Positions 15,699 to 24,347 of a stretch of 41,331 bases of DNA are shown here, one piece after another. The stretch is taken from assembly GCA_964444685.1 (NCBI GenBank), contig CAYUIG010000031.1, positions 1 to 41,331 on the forward strand, in the 5' to 3' direction. The notes under the pieces were generated by a model. That model saw only the letters and a program-made list of their open reading frames with translations. It was not told where the DNA came from and made no database searches. Origin of the DNA: CAYUIG01 sp964444685 (GTDB taxonomy: Bacteria; Gemmatimonadota; Gemmatimonadetes; Longimicrobiales; RSA9). A program made the position numbers and the translations under genes. Position 1 is the stretch's first letter. Each line of letters begins with the position of its first letter.

Positions 15699-16394
15699 AT
15701 GCGGAAGCTCTCCGAGTTGCGGGCGCTGTGCGCACGAGCGCGGCGGCCGATGCTCAGGACGGTGGCAGGACTGGCGCTGCTCGCGCCTGCGGCGGGCTTC
15801 ATGGCCCGCACGCGGGTCGAGCCGGCGACATACGACGCAGAACCTGCGGCGGAGCTCGCCGCGGAAGTCGAGAGCCACGCACGCGACGTGGTGGCGGAGG
15901 CGTGGAAGCGCGAGGCCATGGAGCGCGAGCGTTCGCGCATGACCTCGGAGTTCGCCAACCGATTCCGCATCTCGGAAGACCTCGCCGAAGAGATCCACAC
16001 GGCTGCACTCGAAGCGGACATCCCGCCGGCGCTCGCGTTCGGTCTCGTGCGCGCGGAGTCCAGCTTCCGGCCGAAGGCGGTATCGCCCGTCGGCGCGATC
16101 GGCCTCACGCAGCTCATGCCGTCCACCGCGCAGTGGCTCGTCCCTGGGATCGGTGAGCGGCAGCTCTTCGACACACGCACCAACCTGCGCGTCGGCTTCA
16201 CGTACCTGCGCAAGCTGCTCGACCAGTACGATGGCGACGAGCAGCTCGCACTCACCGCCTACAATCGCGGACCCGGTACCGTCGACCGCATGCTGAAGCG
16301 GGGCAGGGATCCGGACAACGGGTACGCGGACTTCGTGGAGAAGGGTCGGAGCGAGAAGCACGTCTCGCTGATGCGAGCGAAGTTCGGGAGCTGA
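15699..16394 (+). CDS. SLT-domain lytic murein transglycosylase
   Basis: A 231-residue exported enzyme that cleaves the MurNAc-GlcNAc bond to form 1,6-anhydro ends. An N-terminal hydrophobic segment (LRTVAGLALLAPAAGFMA) anchors or exports it, a charged linker follows, then the Slt domain: catalytic Glu120 in ALAFGLVRAESSF, the motif VGAIGLTQLMPSTAQWL, and LALTAYNRGPGTV. I chose ATG 15699 because AAGGAG lies 5 nt before it; ATG 15660 is less likely. A terminator follows at 16427. The leader (15491-15698) is rich in short hairpins but shows no clear regulatory element. Confidence 0.92.
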   Translation: MRKLSELRALCARARRPMLRTVAGLALLAPAAGFMARTRVEPATYDAEPAAELAAEVESHARDVVAEAWKREAMERERSRMTSEFANRFRISEDLAEEIHTAALEADIPPALAFGLVRAESSFRPKAVSPVGAIGLTQLMPSTAQWLVPGIGERQLFDTRTNLRVGFTYLRKLLDQYDGDEQLALTAYNRGPGTVDRMLKRGRDPDNGYADFVEKGRSEKHVSLMRAKFGS

Positions 16395-16426
16395 CCCTCC
16401 GGCAAAAAAAGCATCAACCGCCGAGG

Positions 16427-16460
16427 ACGCCGAGTCTGCGATAGAGCAGGCTCGGCGTTT
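16427..16460 (+). terminator. Rho-independent-type terminator after transglycosylase gene
   Basis: A 13-bp stem with one mismatch (ACGCCGAGTCTGC with GCAGGCTCGGCGT) closes a 6-nt loop and is followed by TTTGTCGTT. A7 at 16404-16410 lies just upstream. Confidence 0.75.
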
Positions 16461-16619
16461 GTCGTTCATGACGCACGATTGACCGGATCGGGGACGCCAG
16501 CGTCCGCAGCCGCAACACTCCCGGGCCGCGCGGGATATGACAACTCGTGGTGCCTCATGTACTTGGCATGCGGCACGGTGCTTTCCATGCGACAGCGCAT
16601 CCCGAACGCGAGTCCTCTC

Positions 16620-19010
16620 ATGCGCGACTTCCTCTCCGATCTCCGCTACGCGGCGCGCGGCCTGCGCCGCTCGCCCACGTACACGCTCGCGGCGGTGGCC
16701 ACGCTCGCGCTCGCACTGGGTGCGAATGCGGCCATCTTCGACCTGAGCTGGTCGGTACTGCTCCGTTCGCTGCCGTATGGTGAGCCGGAGCGGATCGTCG
16801 CCATCGAGAATCCGCCGCTCGCGCTCCGTGCCGGAGGTTTCGAGCCGTCGCGCGTGCTGCGCGAGTCTCCGGTACTCGAGTCCGTCTCCCTGTACTACGA
16901 AGCGAGCGGTGCGAACCTCGAGAGTGCCGATGCACCGCGACGGATCCGTGTCTCGCAGGTCTCGGGCACGTTCCTCCAGACGCTCGGATCGCAGCCGCTG
17001 ATCGGGCGCGACTTCGCGCCGGAGGAGGCGGTGGCGGAAGCGAACCGCGTGCTCCTCATGTCCGAGGGGCTCTGGCGCGCGCAGTACAACGGGGACCCGG
17101 GCGTTCTCGGACAGACCGTCCGGCTGAACGGCATCGTGTACACGGTGATCGGCGTCATGCCGGCGCGCTTCGAGCTGCCGGTCGGCGCGGATGCATGGAT
17201 CCCGCTGCCGATGGTCGGTGAATTCGCGACCGGGAACGCGAGCAGTCCGCTCGCGATCGGACGTCTGCGCGCCGGCGTGCACATCGACGCGGCGCAGGCC
17301 TCGATCCGCGCGGCCGATGAAGCGCGTCGACCGTACGAACCGGGCGAGCCGGGCGTGCGGCTGGTCGGGATACAGGAGCAGCTCAGCGGTTCGCTGCGAA
17401 CGCCGCTCCGCCTGCTCGCCGCAGCAGCGGGCGTCGTGCTGCTGATCGGCTGCATCAATCTTTCCGGACTGATGATCGTGCGGGCCAGCTCGCGCGAACG
17501 TGAGTTCGCGTTGCGGGCCGCAATCGGTGCGGGCGCAACGCGCCTCGCGCGGCTCCAGCTCGCGGAGGGACTGGTCATCGCGACGCTCGGCGCCATCGCG
17601 GCGCTGCTGGTCGTCGCGTGGACGATCGATGGCATCGTTGCGCTCTTCCCCGTCGGCATGCTGCCGACGCAGCGGGTCACGCCCGACGCGGCGGTGCTGA
17701 CGTTCACGGCCGCGGCCGCCGCCCTGGCAGCCCTCGCCTTCGCGCTGCCGCCGGCGCTGCGTGCCGCCCGATCCGGGCGCCGGTTCCAGCAGGCATCGGC
17801 AGCAGGCGAGGCACCGGATCGTCTGCGCGTTCGCAACGGGCTGCTCGTGGGTCAGGTCGCGCTCGCGTTCGTCCTCGTGGTCGCGGCCGCGCTGCTCGGG
17901 CGCACCCTGGCAAACCTGTACGACCTCCCGCTCGGGTTCCGGACGGAAGACGTCGTCACACAGCGGGTCGTGCTGCCGCTCGCGAGCTACGGCACGGATG
18001 CGCAGCGCGTCGCGTTCGCGGATCGCATGCTCGAGCGCGTTGCGGTACTGCCCACGGTGATGAGCGCAGGCGTCGGTGACGACCTGCCATTGAGCGGCGA
18101 GATGGGCGTGCGGTTCCGCATATCATCGCCGTCCGAAAGTTTCGAGCAGGCCTCGGCCGACGGGGACGATCGGCGGATCGCGTCGCATTCCGCGGTCACG
18201 GCGGGATGGTTCCGTACGATGGGAGCGACGGTCCTGTCCGGCCGCACGTTCGAGGAAGGCGACGGTCGCGGCGAGCCGGTGTTCGTGATCAACGACGTGC
18301 TCGCCGACGCGCTGTTCCCCGATCGTGTTGCCACCGGTCAGCGCATCCGGCTCTGGAAGGGTCCCACGCCGGTCGATGGCACAGTGATCGGCGTCATCCA
18401 GGGCATCCGCGATCGTTCGGTGCGGGAGGCGCCGGGCTCCCAGCTGTGGGAGCCGTTCGCCCAGGCGACGTCCAACCTCATCACGCTCGCCGTCCGGCAC
18501 CGTGGCGAGCGAGCCGCCGTGATCGCGGGCGTGCGTGCGATCGTGCACGAGATCGATGCCGCGCTGCCCGTCCACGACGTGCGCGACATGGACGATGTGG
18601 TGGCGGCGTCGGTCGGACCGCAGCGCGGCGTGACGATGCTGATGTCCGCATTCGGCACACTCGCGCTTCTCCTCGCCGCCGTGGGGCTCTACGGGCTGAT
18701 CGCGCAGTCGGTCGTGCAGCGCCGGCGCGAGATCGGCGTGCGCATGGCACTCGGGGCCCGCCGCCACCGCGTGCTCGGATTGATCCTCTCGCGCGGGCTG
18801 CGCCTCGCCGCCATCGGTACGTTGCTGGGGATCGCGGGTGCAGCCGTGAGCGCGCGTGCGCTCCGCTCGCTGCTCTTCGGCATCCAGCCGCTGGACGCCG
18901 CAACGTTCGGCATTGCAACGCTCGTCGTCGTCGGAGCCGCCGCGTTCGCGTGTCTCGCACCGGCACTGCGCGCGACACGCGTGGACCCGCTGGATGCGCT
19001 GAGGGACTGA
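16620..19010 (+). CDS. ADOP-type ABC transporter permease (MacB/FtsX-like)
   Basis: A 796-residue permease of the family with two fused MacB-PCD/FtsX units. The N-terminal signature is FLSDLRYAARGLRRSPTYT, then a first helix and a periplasmic MacB_PCD domain (about 60-270). FtsX helices follow near 290-440, a second periplasmic domain near 470-660, and C-terminal helices with RRREIGVRMALGARRHRV and a final ATRVDPLDALRD motif. I chose ATG 16620, as the family start sits just before DFLSDLRY; ATG 16587 is possible. There is no ATPase gene beside it, as is usual for these solo permeases. Substrate unknown. Confidence 0.9.
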   Translation: MRDFLSDLRYAARGLRRSPTYTLAAVATLALALGANAAIFDLSWSVLLRSLPYGEPERIVAIENPPLALRAGGFEPSRVLRESPVLESVSLYYEASGANLESADAPRRIRVSQVSGTFLQTLGSQPLIGRDFAPEEAVAEANRVLLMSEGLWRAQYNGDPGVLGQTVRLNGIVYTVIGVMPARFELPVGADAWIPLPMVGEFATGNASSPLAIGRLRAGVHIDAAQASIRAADEARRPYEPGEPGVRLVGIQEQLSGSLRTPLRLLAAAAGVVLLIGCINLSGLMIVRASSREREFALRAAIGAGATRLARLQLAEGLVIATLGAIAALLVVAWTIDGIVALFPVGMLPTQRVTPDAAVLTFTAAAAALAALAFALPPALRAARSGRRFQQASAAGEAPDRLRVRNGLLVGQVALAFVLVVAAALLGRTLANLYDLPLGFRTEDVVTQRVVLPLASYGTDAQRVAFADRMLERVAVLPTVMSAGVGDDLPLSGEMGVRFRISSPSESFEQASADGDDRRIASHSAVTAGWFRTMGATVLSGRTFEEGDGRGEPVFVINDVLADALFPDRVATGQRIRLWKGPTPVDGTVIGVIQGIRDRSVREAPGSQLWEPFAQATSNLITLAVRHRGERAAVIAGVRAIVHEIDAALPVHDVRDMDDVVAASVGPQRGVTMLMSAFGTLALLLAAVGLYGLIAQSVVQRRREIGVRMALGARRHRVLGLILSRGLRLAAIGTLLGIAGAAVSARALRSLLFGIQPLDAATFGIATLVVVGAAAFACLAPALRATRVDPLDALRD

Positions 19011-19070
19011 CGCACGCACGGCCGCCTGGGATCGTTGGCGTTTCCGCGGGAACGTCCCATTTTCCCATGC

Positions 19071-19910
19071 ATGGTCTGGCGGCTGCTCCCTCTCCTCCTG
19101 ATTGTCGGCTGCACGGCGTACTCCGGGACCGGCTCACCCGCGCCGGATGGAGCGGAGTACGCGCTGAACGTGGTCAGCTACAACATCCATCACGGCCGCG
19201 GCCTCGACGACCGGGTCGATCTCGAGCGGATCGCGGATGTGCTGCGGCGCTTCGATGCCGACATCATCGCACTCCAGGAGGTCGATGAGCGCGTCGAGCG
19301 GAGCGGCCGTGTCGACCAGGCGGCGCGGCTCGGCGAACTGCTCGGGATGCACCACGCCTTCGGCAGCTTCTTCGACTACCAGGGTGGCCGCTACGGCATG
19401 GCCGTTCTGTCGCGCTGCCCGATCCGCCGCGCCGAGCCGTACCGGCTGCCCGATGGCAACGAGCCGCGCATCGCGCTCATCGCGGACATCGCACTGCCGG
19501 GCGGCGATGCGCTCACCGTCGTGGACGTGCACTTCGACTGGGTGCAGGACGATGGCTTCCGCTACGCTCAGGCGAGTGTCGTCGCGGGGATGCTCGAAGC
19601 CATGGAAGGTCCGTTCATTCTGATCGGTGACTTCAACGATCTTCCGGATTCACGCACCCTCTCGTCGTTCCGTCGTGTTGCGACGGAGGCACCGAAGCCG
19701 CGCGGCGCCAGCTTCACCTTCCCGTCGACCGAACCCGCACGCGAGATCGATTACGTATTCATGTCGCCGCGCGATGCATGGTTGGTCGACTCCGTGCGCG
19801 TCGGTGTGGAGACGATGGCGTCCGATCACCGCCCGGTGATCGCATCGCTGCGTCTCGGTACTACGGCTCTCGAGAATCCAGCAAGGCTCGCATGCGCCGG
19901 CATCCGCTAG
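19071..19910 (+). CDS. Endonuclease/exonuclease/phosphatase-family lipoprotein
   Basis: A 279-residue DNase I-fold hydrolase. The lipobox LIVGC (Cys14) predicts an envelope lipoprotein. Fold motifs: VVSYNIHHGRG (Asn and His), IALQEVDERV (metal Glu), VVDVHFDW, ILIGDFNDLP (Asp/Asn) and the terminal SDHRPVI (Asp-His). Relatives hydrolyse phosphodiesters or phosphomonoesters, including sphingomyelin and nucleotides; the substrate here is open, though a phospholipid would fit an extracytoplasmic site. I chose ATG 19071, which gives a short clean signal. The next gene starts inside it with a 19-bp overlap. Confidence 0.88.
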   Translation: MVWRLLPLLLIVGCTAYSGTGSPAPDGAEYALNVVSYNIHHGRGLDDRVDLERIADVLRRFDADIIALQEVDERVERSGRVDQAARLGELLGMHHAFGSFFDYQGGRYGMAVLSRCPIRRAEPYRLPDGNEPRIALIADIALPGGDALTVVDVHFDWVQDDGFRYAQASVVAGMLEAMEGPFILIGDFNDLPDSRTLSSFRRVATEAPKPRGASFTFPSTEPAREIDYVFMSPRDAWLVDSVRVGVETMASDHRPVIASLRLGTTALENPARLACAGIR

Positions 19911-21079
19911 CTCTACTGATTCTGGCGTCATGCGCAGCCGGAGATGCGGCCGAGGACCTGTCGCTGCCCGCACTGCACGCCGAGCAGGAGCTGCGCATCG
20001 GCAGTGTAAACGATCCCGCGACGGCGCTCACATTCTTCCGCGACGTCGCGGTCGCGCCGGACGGCCGCATGTACACGCTGCACCGGCAGGGCAGCGAGAT
20101 CCGTATGTACGATGCCGCGGGGACGTTCGTCCGTACGATCGGCCGCGCAGGGTCGGGCCCCGGCGAGTTCCGTTCCCCCGTGAACCTCGGGATTCGAGGC
20201 GACACGCTGTGGGTGCTCGACTCGAGTACGTACCGCTTCACCTTCTTCGATCTCGACGGTGAACTGATCGACTCGCGCGGGTTCCTCGTGAACGTGCGCG
20301 ACGGAACGACACCGCGTCCGTACGCCATTCTGCCCGATCACGGCATCCTGGGCGTCGGGATGGCGTGGTCGGAAGGCATCGCCGACGGCGAGATCACGGA
20401 GGTCCCGTTCGTCCGCTTCGACAGTGCGGGCGGCATCATCGATACGATCGCCGTGATGCCGGTAGCGGGCACTGTATGGAGGCTCGCGGAGGCCAACCGG
20501 GATGGCGTCCAGTCCTACATGGATCAGCCCTTCTCGGAGACGCCGCTGGTCGTGCTCGCGGAGCATGCGTCCGAAGTCATCGTGGTCGAGCGGCCGGCGG
20601 CCGGCGCACCCGACGTCGCAAGTTTCCGCGTGACGAAGCTGGCGTACGGTGGCGACACGATGTTTACGCGCGCGTTCCGCTATCGGCCGCGGGCGATCGA
20701 TCCCGCCATGCCCGACAGTCTCTCGCGTGTCTTCGCGGGGTTCCTGAAGCAGATCCCGCCCGGGATGCAGGCACCGGTGCCGACGTTCGAGCGCGGCGCG
20801 GAGCTCGCGCGCGAGGCGCTGCACCTGCCGCCGCATCATCCGCCGGTGCGGCAGGTCGTGCCGGGCATGGATGGCACGATCTGGCTCGCGCGCGAAGACC
20901 ACGGGGGTGAGCCGCTCACTTGGTGGGTGCTCGATGCCGACGGCGAGCCGATCGGTGAGGTGCAGCTGCCGCGCGGCATCGAGGTGATGGCGGCGGACCG
21001 GTCGCACGTGTGGGGGATGGAGCGCGACGAGCTCGATGTCCCATACCTCGTGCGCTACGCCATCGGCAGCACGCCCTGA
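19892..21079 (+). CDS. Six-bladed beta-propeller (NHL-like) lipoprotein
   Basis: About 395 residues. The signal LALLILASC has a lipobox cysteine (about residue 13). Blade-like repeats follow: FFRDVAVAPDGRMYTLHRQGSEIRMYDAAGTF, GRAGSGPGEFRSPVNLGIRGDTLWVLD, and a final TWWVLDADGEPIGEV. This is the 6-bladed propeller family common in Bacteroidetes and Gemmatimonadota. ATG 19892 has AAGG upstream and overlaps the end of the phosphatase-family gene, so the two are probably co-expressed. The function is not predictable. Confidence 0.85.
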   Translation: MRRHPLALLILASCAAGDAAEDLSLPALHAEQELRIGSVNDPATALTFFRDVAVAPDGRMYTLHRQGSEIRMYDAAGTFVRTIGRAGSGPGEFRSPVNLGIRGDTLWVLDSSTYRFTFFDLDGELIDSRGFLVNVRDGTTPRPYAILPDHGILGVGMAWSEGIADGEITEVPFVRFDSAGGIIDTIAVMPVAGTVWRLAEANRDGVQSYMDQPFSETPLVVLAEHASEVIVVERPAAGAPDVASFRVTKLAYGGDTMFTRAFRYRPRAIDPAMPDSLSRVFAGFLKQIPPGMQAPVPTFERGAELAREALHLPPHHPPVRQVVPGMDGTIWLAREDHGGEPLTWWVLDADGEPIGEVQLPRGIEVMAADRSHVWGMERDELDVPYLVRYAIGSTP

Positions 21080-21504
21080 TGCGACCCTGGCTCGGCCTCA
21101 TCGCGGCGGCGCTCGTGGCCGCGAGTGTGCTCATGATGCTGCGGCGGGACCCCGGGCCATCGGCGGACGAACTTCTGCGCGATTCGCTGCACGTACTACG
21201 CGCAACCGCGGACTCGTGCCTTGACGCAGTCGAGCGCGAGAACGCGACGCTCGATGCGCACCGCGCGCGGCTGGACTCCGCCGAGGACCGCGTGCGCGGC
21301 CTCGAGGATCCGGAGCTGGGGGGCGTGCCGGCCGACAGCTACGCCGTATATCTCGAGGCGTTCCGCGGCTACAACGATTCGGTGGCCGCATGGAGCGCGC
21401 GTGCGGATTCCCTGCGTGTTCGCGATGCCCGCTGCCGCGCGATCGCGGAAGCACACAACCGCATCACCGACTCGCTCAGCCGGTCGATGTTCGACGGATC
21501 GTGA
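21079..21504 (+). CDS. Membrane-anchored coiled-coil protein, unknown function
   Basis: A 141-residue protein: one N-terminal membrane helix (WLGLIAAALVAASVLMML), then a charged, heptad-like helical body (DSCLDAVERENATLDAHRARLDSAEDRVRGLE, EAFRGYNDSVAAWSARADSLRVRD) that should form a coiled coil. ATG 21079 overlaps the stop of the propeller gene (TGATG), making a third coupled gene after the phosphatase and propeller. Two cysteines (DSCLD, DARCRA) could form a disulfide if the body is outside the membrane. No family is recognised. Confidence 0.75.
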   Translation: MRPWLGLIAAALVAASVLMMLRRDPGPSADELLRDSLHVLRATADSCLDAVERENATLDAHRARLDSAEDRVRGLEDPELGGVPADSYAVYLEAFRGYNDSVAAWSARADSLRVRDARCRAIAEAHNRITDSLSRSMFDGS

Positions 21505-21511
21505 GGGATCG

Positions 21512-21892
21512 ATGTCGCACGGTGGACAGCTCGACAATCCGGAGGGCCGCAAGCTCCTCGATGCGCTGCGTGCCGTGTGCGCGCGCCTGCCGGAGTACGA
21601 CGAGGTCGTGGACGGATTCGGTCACACGACGTTCAAGGTGCGCGGCAAGTCGTTCGTGATCGCCGGCATGGGAGAGCAGGGCGGCGATGTCGCGATCAAG
21701 GCCGACCATGCGTCGCAGGCGGCACTGATTCGACGGGGTCCGTGGTTCCGCACGCCGTACATCGGCCAGCACGGCTGGGTATCGATCGCGAATCCGCTCG
21801 CGTCCGACTGGGAGGACGTGGCCGAGCTGATCGTGGACGGCTACAGGCTTGCCGCCCCGAAGAAGCTGCTGCGCTCAATGCCCGCCGAATAG
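21512..21892 (+). CDS. MmcQ/YjbR-like protein
   Basis: A 126-residue cytosolic protein with the MmcQ/YjbR (CyaY-like) fold. Seen are ALRAVCARLPEYDEVVDGFGHTTFKVRGKSFV, then a strand-rich centre (DVAIKADHASQAALIRR) and the typical ending WVSIANPLASDWEDVAELIVDGYRL, close to the family helix near the C-terminus. Members are annotated as DNA-binding by structure only. ATG 21512 comes 7 nt after the upstream stop with GAGGGAT before it. A strong terminator follows at 21894. Confidence 0.87.
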   Translation: MSHGGQLDNPEGRKLLDALRAVCARLPEYDEVVDGFGHTTFKVRGKSFVIAGMGEQGGDVAIKADHASQAALIRRGPWFRTPYIGQHGWVSIANPLASDWEDVAELIVDGYRLAAPKKLLRSMPAE

Positions 21893-21893
21893 C

Positions 21894-21927
21894 AAGGCGC
21901 GGGGACGGCGAACCGCCCCCGCGCCTT
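21894..21927. terminator. Bidirectional terminator between convergent genes
   Basis: An 11-bp perfect stem (AAGGCGCGGGG with CCCCGCGCCTT) with a 12-nt loop lies between the plus-strand MmcQ gene (stop 21892) and the minus-strand S9 peptidase (stop 21946). CCGTTCTT follows on the plus strand. Confidence 0.8.
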
Positions 21928-21945
21928 CCGTTCTTCAGGCAACTC

Positions 21946-24324
21946 CTATTGACCGTCCGCCTGGCGGTTCTGCGGCACCAGGTGACGGTCGAACAGCTCG
22001 AGGATGCGGCGATACTCGTCGGTCCACGATGACGGCTCGACGAAGCCGTGGTTCTCGACGGGATACACGGCCATCTCCCAGTCGGTCTTGCCCAGCTCGA
22101 TCAGCCGCTGCGCGAGCCGCACCACGTCCGAGAAGTGCACGTTGGTGTCGACCATGCCGTGCGCGATGAGCAGCGGGTCCTCGAGACCTTCCGCGAAGTA
22201 GATCGGCGACGACTGTTTGTACGCCACACTGTCTTCCTGCGGCAGATTCAGGATGCGGCCCGTGTAGCCGTGGTTGTAATGCGCCCAGTCGGTCACGGAG
22301 CGCAGCGCCGCGCCCGCACCGAAGTACTCGGGTGCCGTGAAGAGCGCCATCAGCGTGATGAAGCCGCCGTACGACCCGCCGTAGATGCCGATGCGTTCGG
22401 GATCGATGCCGAAGTTCGCCGTGAGATAGCGTGAGCCATCGACCTGGTCGGACAAATCCTTCCCGCCCATGTGGCGGTAAATGGCGGTGCGCCAGTCGCG
22501 GCCGTAGCCGGCCGAGCCGCGGTAGTCGATGTCGAGGACGACGTAGCCCTTCGACGCGAGCAGGTGGTGGAACATGTACTCGCGGTAGTAGCTCGACCAC
22601 CAGTTGTGCACGTTCTGCAGGTAGCCGGCGCCGTGCACGAAGATCACGGCCGCGCCGTTCGGCTGCGCGCCCATGTCCTCCGGCTTGTAGATGCGCGCGG
22701 GCACCTGCGTCCCGTCCTGCGCGGGCACGTGCACGATCTCGGGCGCGATCCACGAGAACGAGCGCCACGCTTCGGTCGGCGTCACCGTGATACGCGTGGC
22801 CTCGGCGCCCGCGCGGTTCTGCGCCACGTACAGCTCCGGCGGCTGATTCGAGTAGGAGTGCACGAACGCGATGCGTCGCCCATCGGGTGATACGGTGACG
22901 TTCTGCTGGCCGGGCATCGTCGTGATGCGCGTGCGCGTGCCACCGTTCAGCCCCATGTGATAGAAGTGCTGCTCGTGCGGGCTGCCCTCGTTCGTCGTCA
23001 GGTAGAAGCGGTCCTTCTCCGGGGACAGCCCGACCGAATGGACCTCCCACGGACCTTCCGTCAGTGCACGCAGGTCGGAGCCGTCGGGTCGCACGGTGTA
23101 GAGGTGTGCGTAACCCGTGCGCTCGCTCGCGAAGTAGATGCGCCCGTCGGGCAGCCAGCCGACGCACGAGAAACTGCACGGCCCCGCGATCCATGCGTCA
23201 TCGTGATCGCTCGCCACGAGCGTGCGGTTGCCCGTCGTCGTCTCGACGGTCCACAGCCATGAGTCCTCCGCGTCGTAGCTGCTCGCGGCGATGAGCACGT
23301 AGCGGCCGTCATCACTGAAACCGACGAGGCGGCTGTTCGCCAGCTCGCGCGTCTTCGCGCTGTCGCCTTCCGCCGCGGCTTCGGACGGATCGATCCAGAT
23401 GACGGAGTCCGTACCGATCGCGAGGATGCCGTGCCGCACATCGGTCGGGCTGTCGTCACCGACCTTGGTGCGCATCTCGCGCGACTCGGTGTAGCCGCTC
23501 TCCGTGACCCAGTACGGGATCTCGACGCGGCGCGCGTTGCCCGCGCTCGTCGGCATCACCGAAAACGCGGCATACTGTCCGCTCGGATCGATGCCGGCAC
23601 CCAGCACGCGACGGTTCGCGCCGACGTACACGGTCGGCAGCGGGTCCGCGGCCTGACGCCGCTCGCGCTCGGCGCGCTGCCGCTCTTCCTGCTCCTTCTG
23701 CAACCGGATGTGCTCGAACAGCTCGAGCTGCTGCTGCGCGAGGAATCCGCGCTGTCCCTGCGCCGGCCGGGGATCCGACGGTGCCGCGCCGGTGCGGAGG
23801 TCGGTGAGCTGGCGGATCGAGCCGTCGCCGAGATCGTAGCGGAAGACGTTCGACTCGCTCGAGAAGTAGAGCGCGCGCCCATCGCGCGAGAACGTCGGCG
23901 ATCCCTCGCCGGCGCGCGTGGCCGTGAGCTGGCGCATCGACAGATTGCGACGGTCGATCAGGTACAGGTCGCCGCCGGAGGAGACGGCGCGCCAGCGCTT
24001 GTCGGGCGAGATGTCGCCGCCGGCCAGGATCGGTGCGAGCGAGTCGGCCGCGGCGTCCGAGATCTCGACGGGCTCGCCGCCGTTCGCGGACACGCGCCAG
24101 AGCGTGGCGTCCTCGTGCCACGCGCCGCCGCCGGGCTTCCAGCGGAAGTAGATCGTGCGCCCGTCATCCGACCAGCGCACGAACGACGGCCCTTCACCAA
24201 CGTGTTCGGGGCCGCGCATGATGTTCGCCACGGTGAGCTCGAAGCCGTTGTCCTGCGCCGATGCCGGAACGGCGAGGAAGGCGGGAACGAGCGCCGCGGC
24301 CGCGGCGAGTGCTCGGAGTCGCAT
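21946..24324 (-). CDS. S9-family prolyl oligopeptidase/dipeptidyl-peptidase-like, exported
   Basis: A 792-residue serine peptidase. The signal peptide is MRLRALAAAAALVPAFLAVPASAQ. A long beta-propeller region (about 30-560) with repeated PDGR/DGRxIYF strands is followed by an alpha/beta-hydrolase domain. The triad is Ser651 in IYGGSYGGF, Asp726 in AHGMVDTNVHF and His759 in VENHGFVEP. Such enzymes cut short peptides, often after proline or alanine. A basic, glutamine-rich helical segment (QLELFEHIRLQKEQEERQRAERERRQ) interrupts the propeller. ATG 24324 has GGAG 7 nt upstream and lies 23 nt after the PFK stop, so it is probably the third gene of the selenoprotein-PFK operon. Confidence 0.93.
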   Translation of the reverse strand: MRLRALAAAAALVPAFLAVPASAQDNGFELTVANIMRGPEHVGEGPSFVRWSDDGRTIYFRWKPGGGAWHEDATLWRVSANGGEPVEISDAAADSLAPILAGGDISPDKRWRAVSSGGDLYLIDRRNLSMRQLTATRAGEGSPTFSRDGRALYFSSESNVFRYDLGDGSIRQLTDLRTGAAPSDPRPAQGQRGFLAQQQLELFEHIRLQKEQEERQRAERERRQAADPLPTVYVGANRRVLGAGIDPSGQYAAFSVMPTSAGNARRVEIPYWVTESGYTESREMRTKVGDDSPTDVRHGILAIGTDSVIWIDPSEAAAEGDSAKTRELANSRLVGFSDDGRYVLIAASSYDAEDSWLWTVETTTGNRTLVASDHDDAWIAGPCSFSCVGWLPDGRIYFASERTGYAHLYTVRPDGSDLRALTEGPWEVHSVGLSPEKDRFYLTTNEGSPHEQHFYHMGLNGGTRTRITTMPGQQNVTVSPDGRRIAFVHSYSNQPPELYVAQNRAGAEATRITVTPTEAWRSFSWIAPEIVHVPAQDGTQVPARIYKPEDMGAQPNGAAVIFVHGAGYLQNVHNWWSSYYREYMFHHLLASKGYVVLDIDYRGSAGYGRDWRTAIYRHMGGKDLSDQVDGSRYLTANFGIDPERIGIYGGSYGGFITLMALFTAPEYFGAGAALRSVTDWAHYNHGYTGRILNLPQEDSVAYKQSSPIYFAEGLEDPLLIAHGMVDTNVHFSDVVRLAQRLIELGKTDWEMAVYPVENHGFVEPSSWTDEYRRILELFDRHLVPQNRQADGQ

Positions 24325-24347
24325 CCGTCTCTCCTGTGAATGGTGCT

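Noticed and set aside
16479..16619. N-terminal extension of the ADOP permease from 16479
   Set aside because: The extra residues are unlike the family and no ribosome site is present; the family start sequence begins at 16620.
15297..17282. Minus-strand open frame of 661 codons
   Set aside because: Opposite a lipoprotein, transglycosylase and permease gene; Arg-rich with no recognisable motif.
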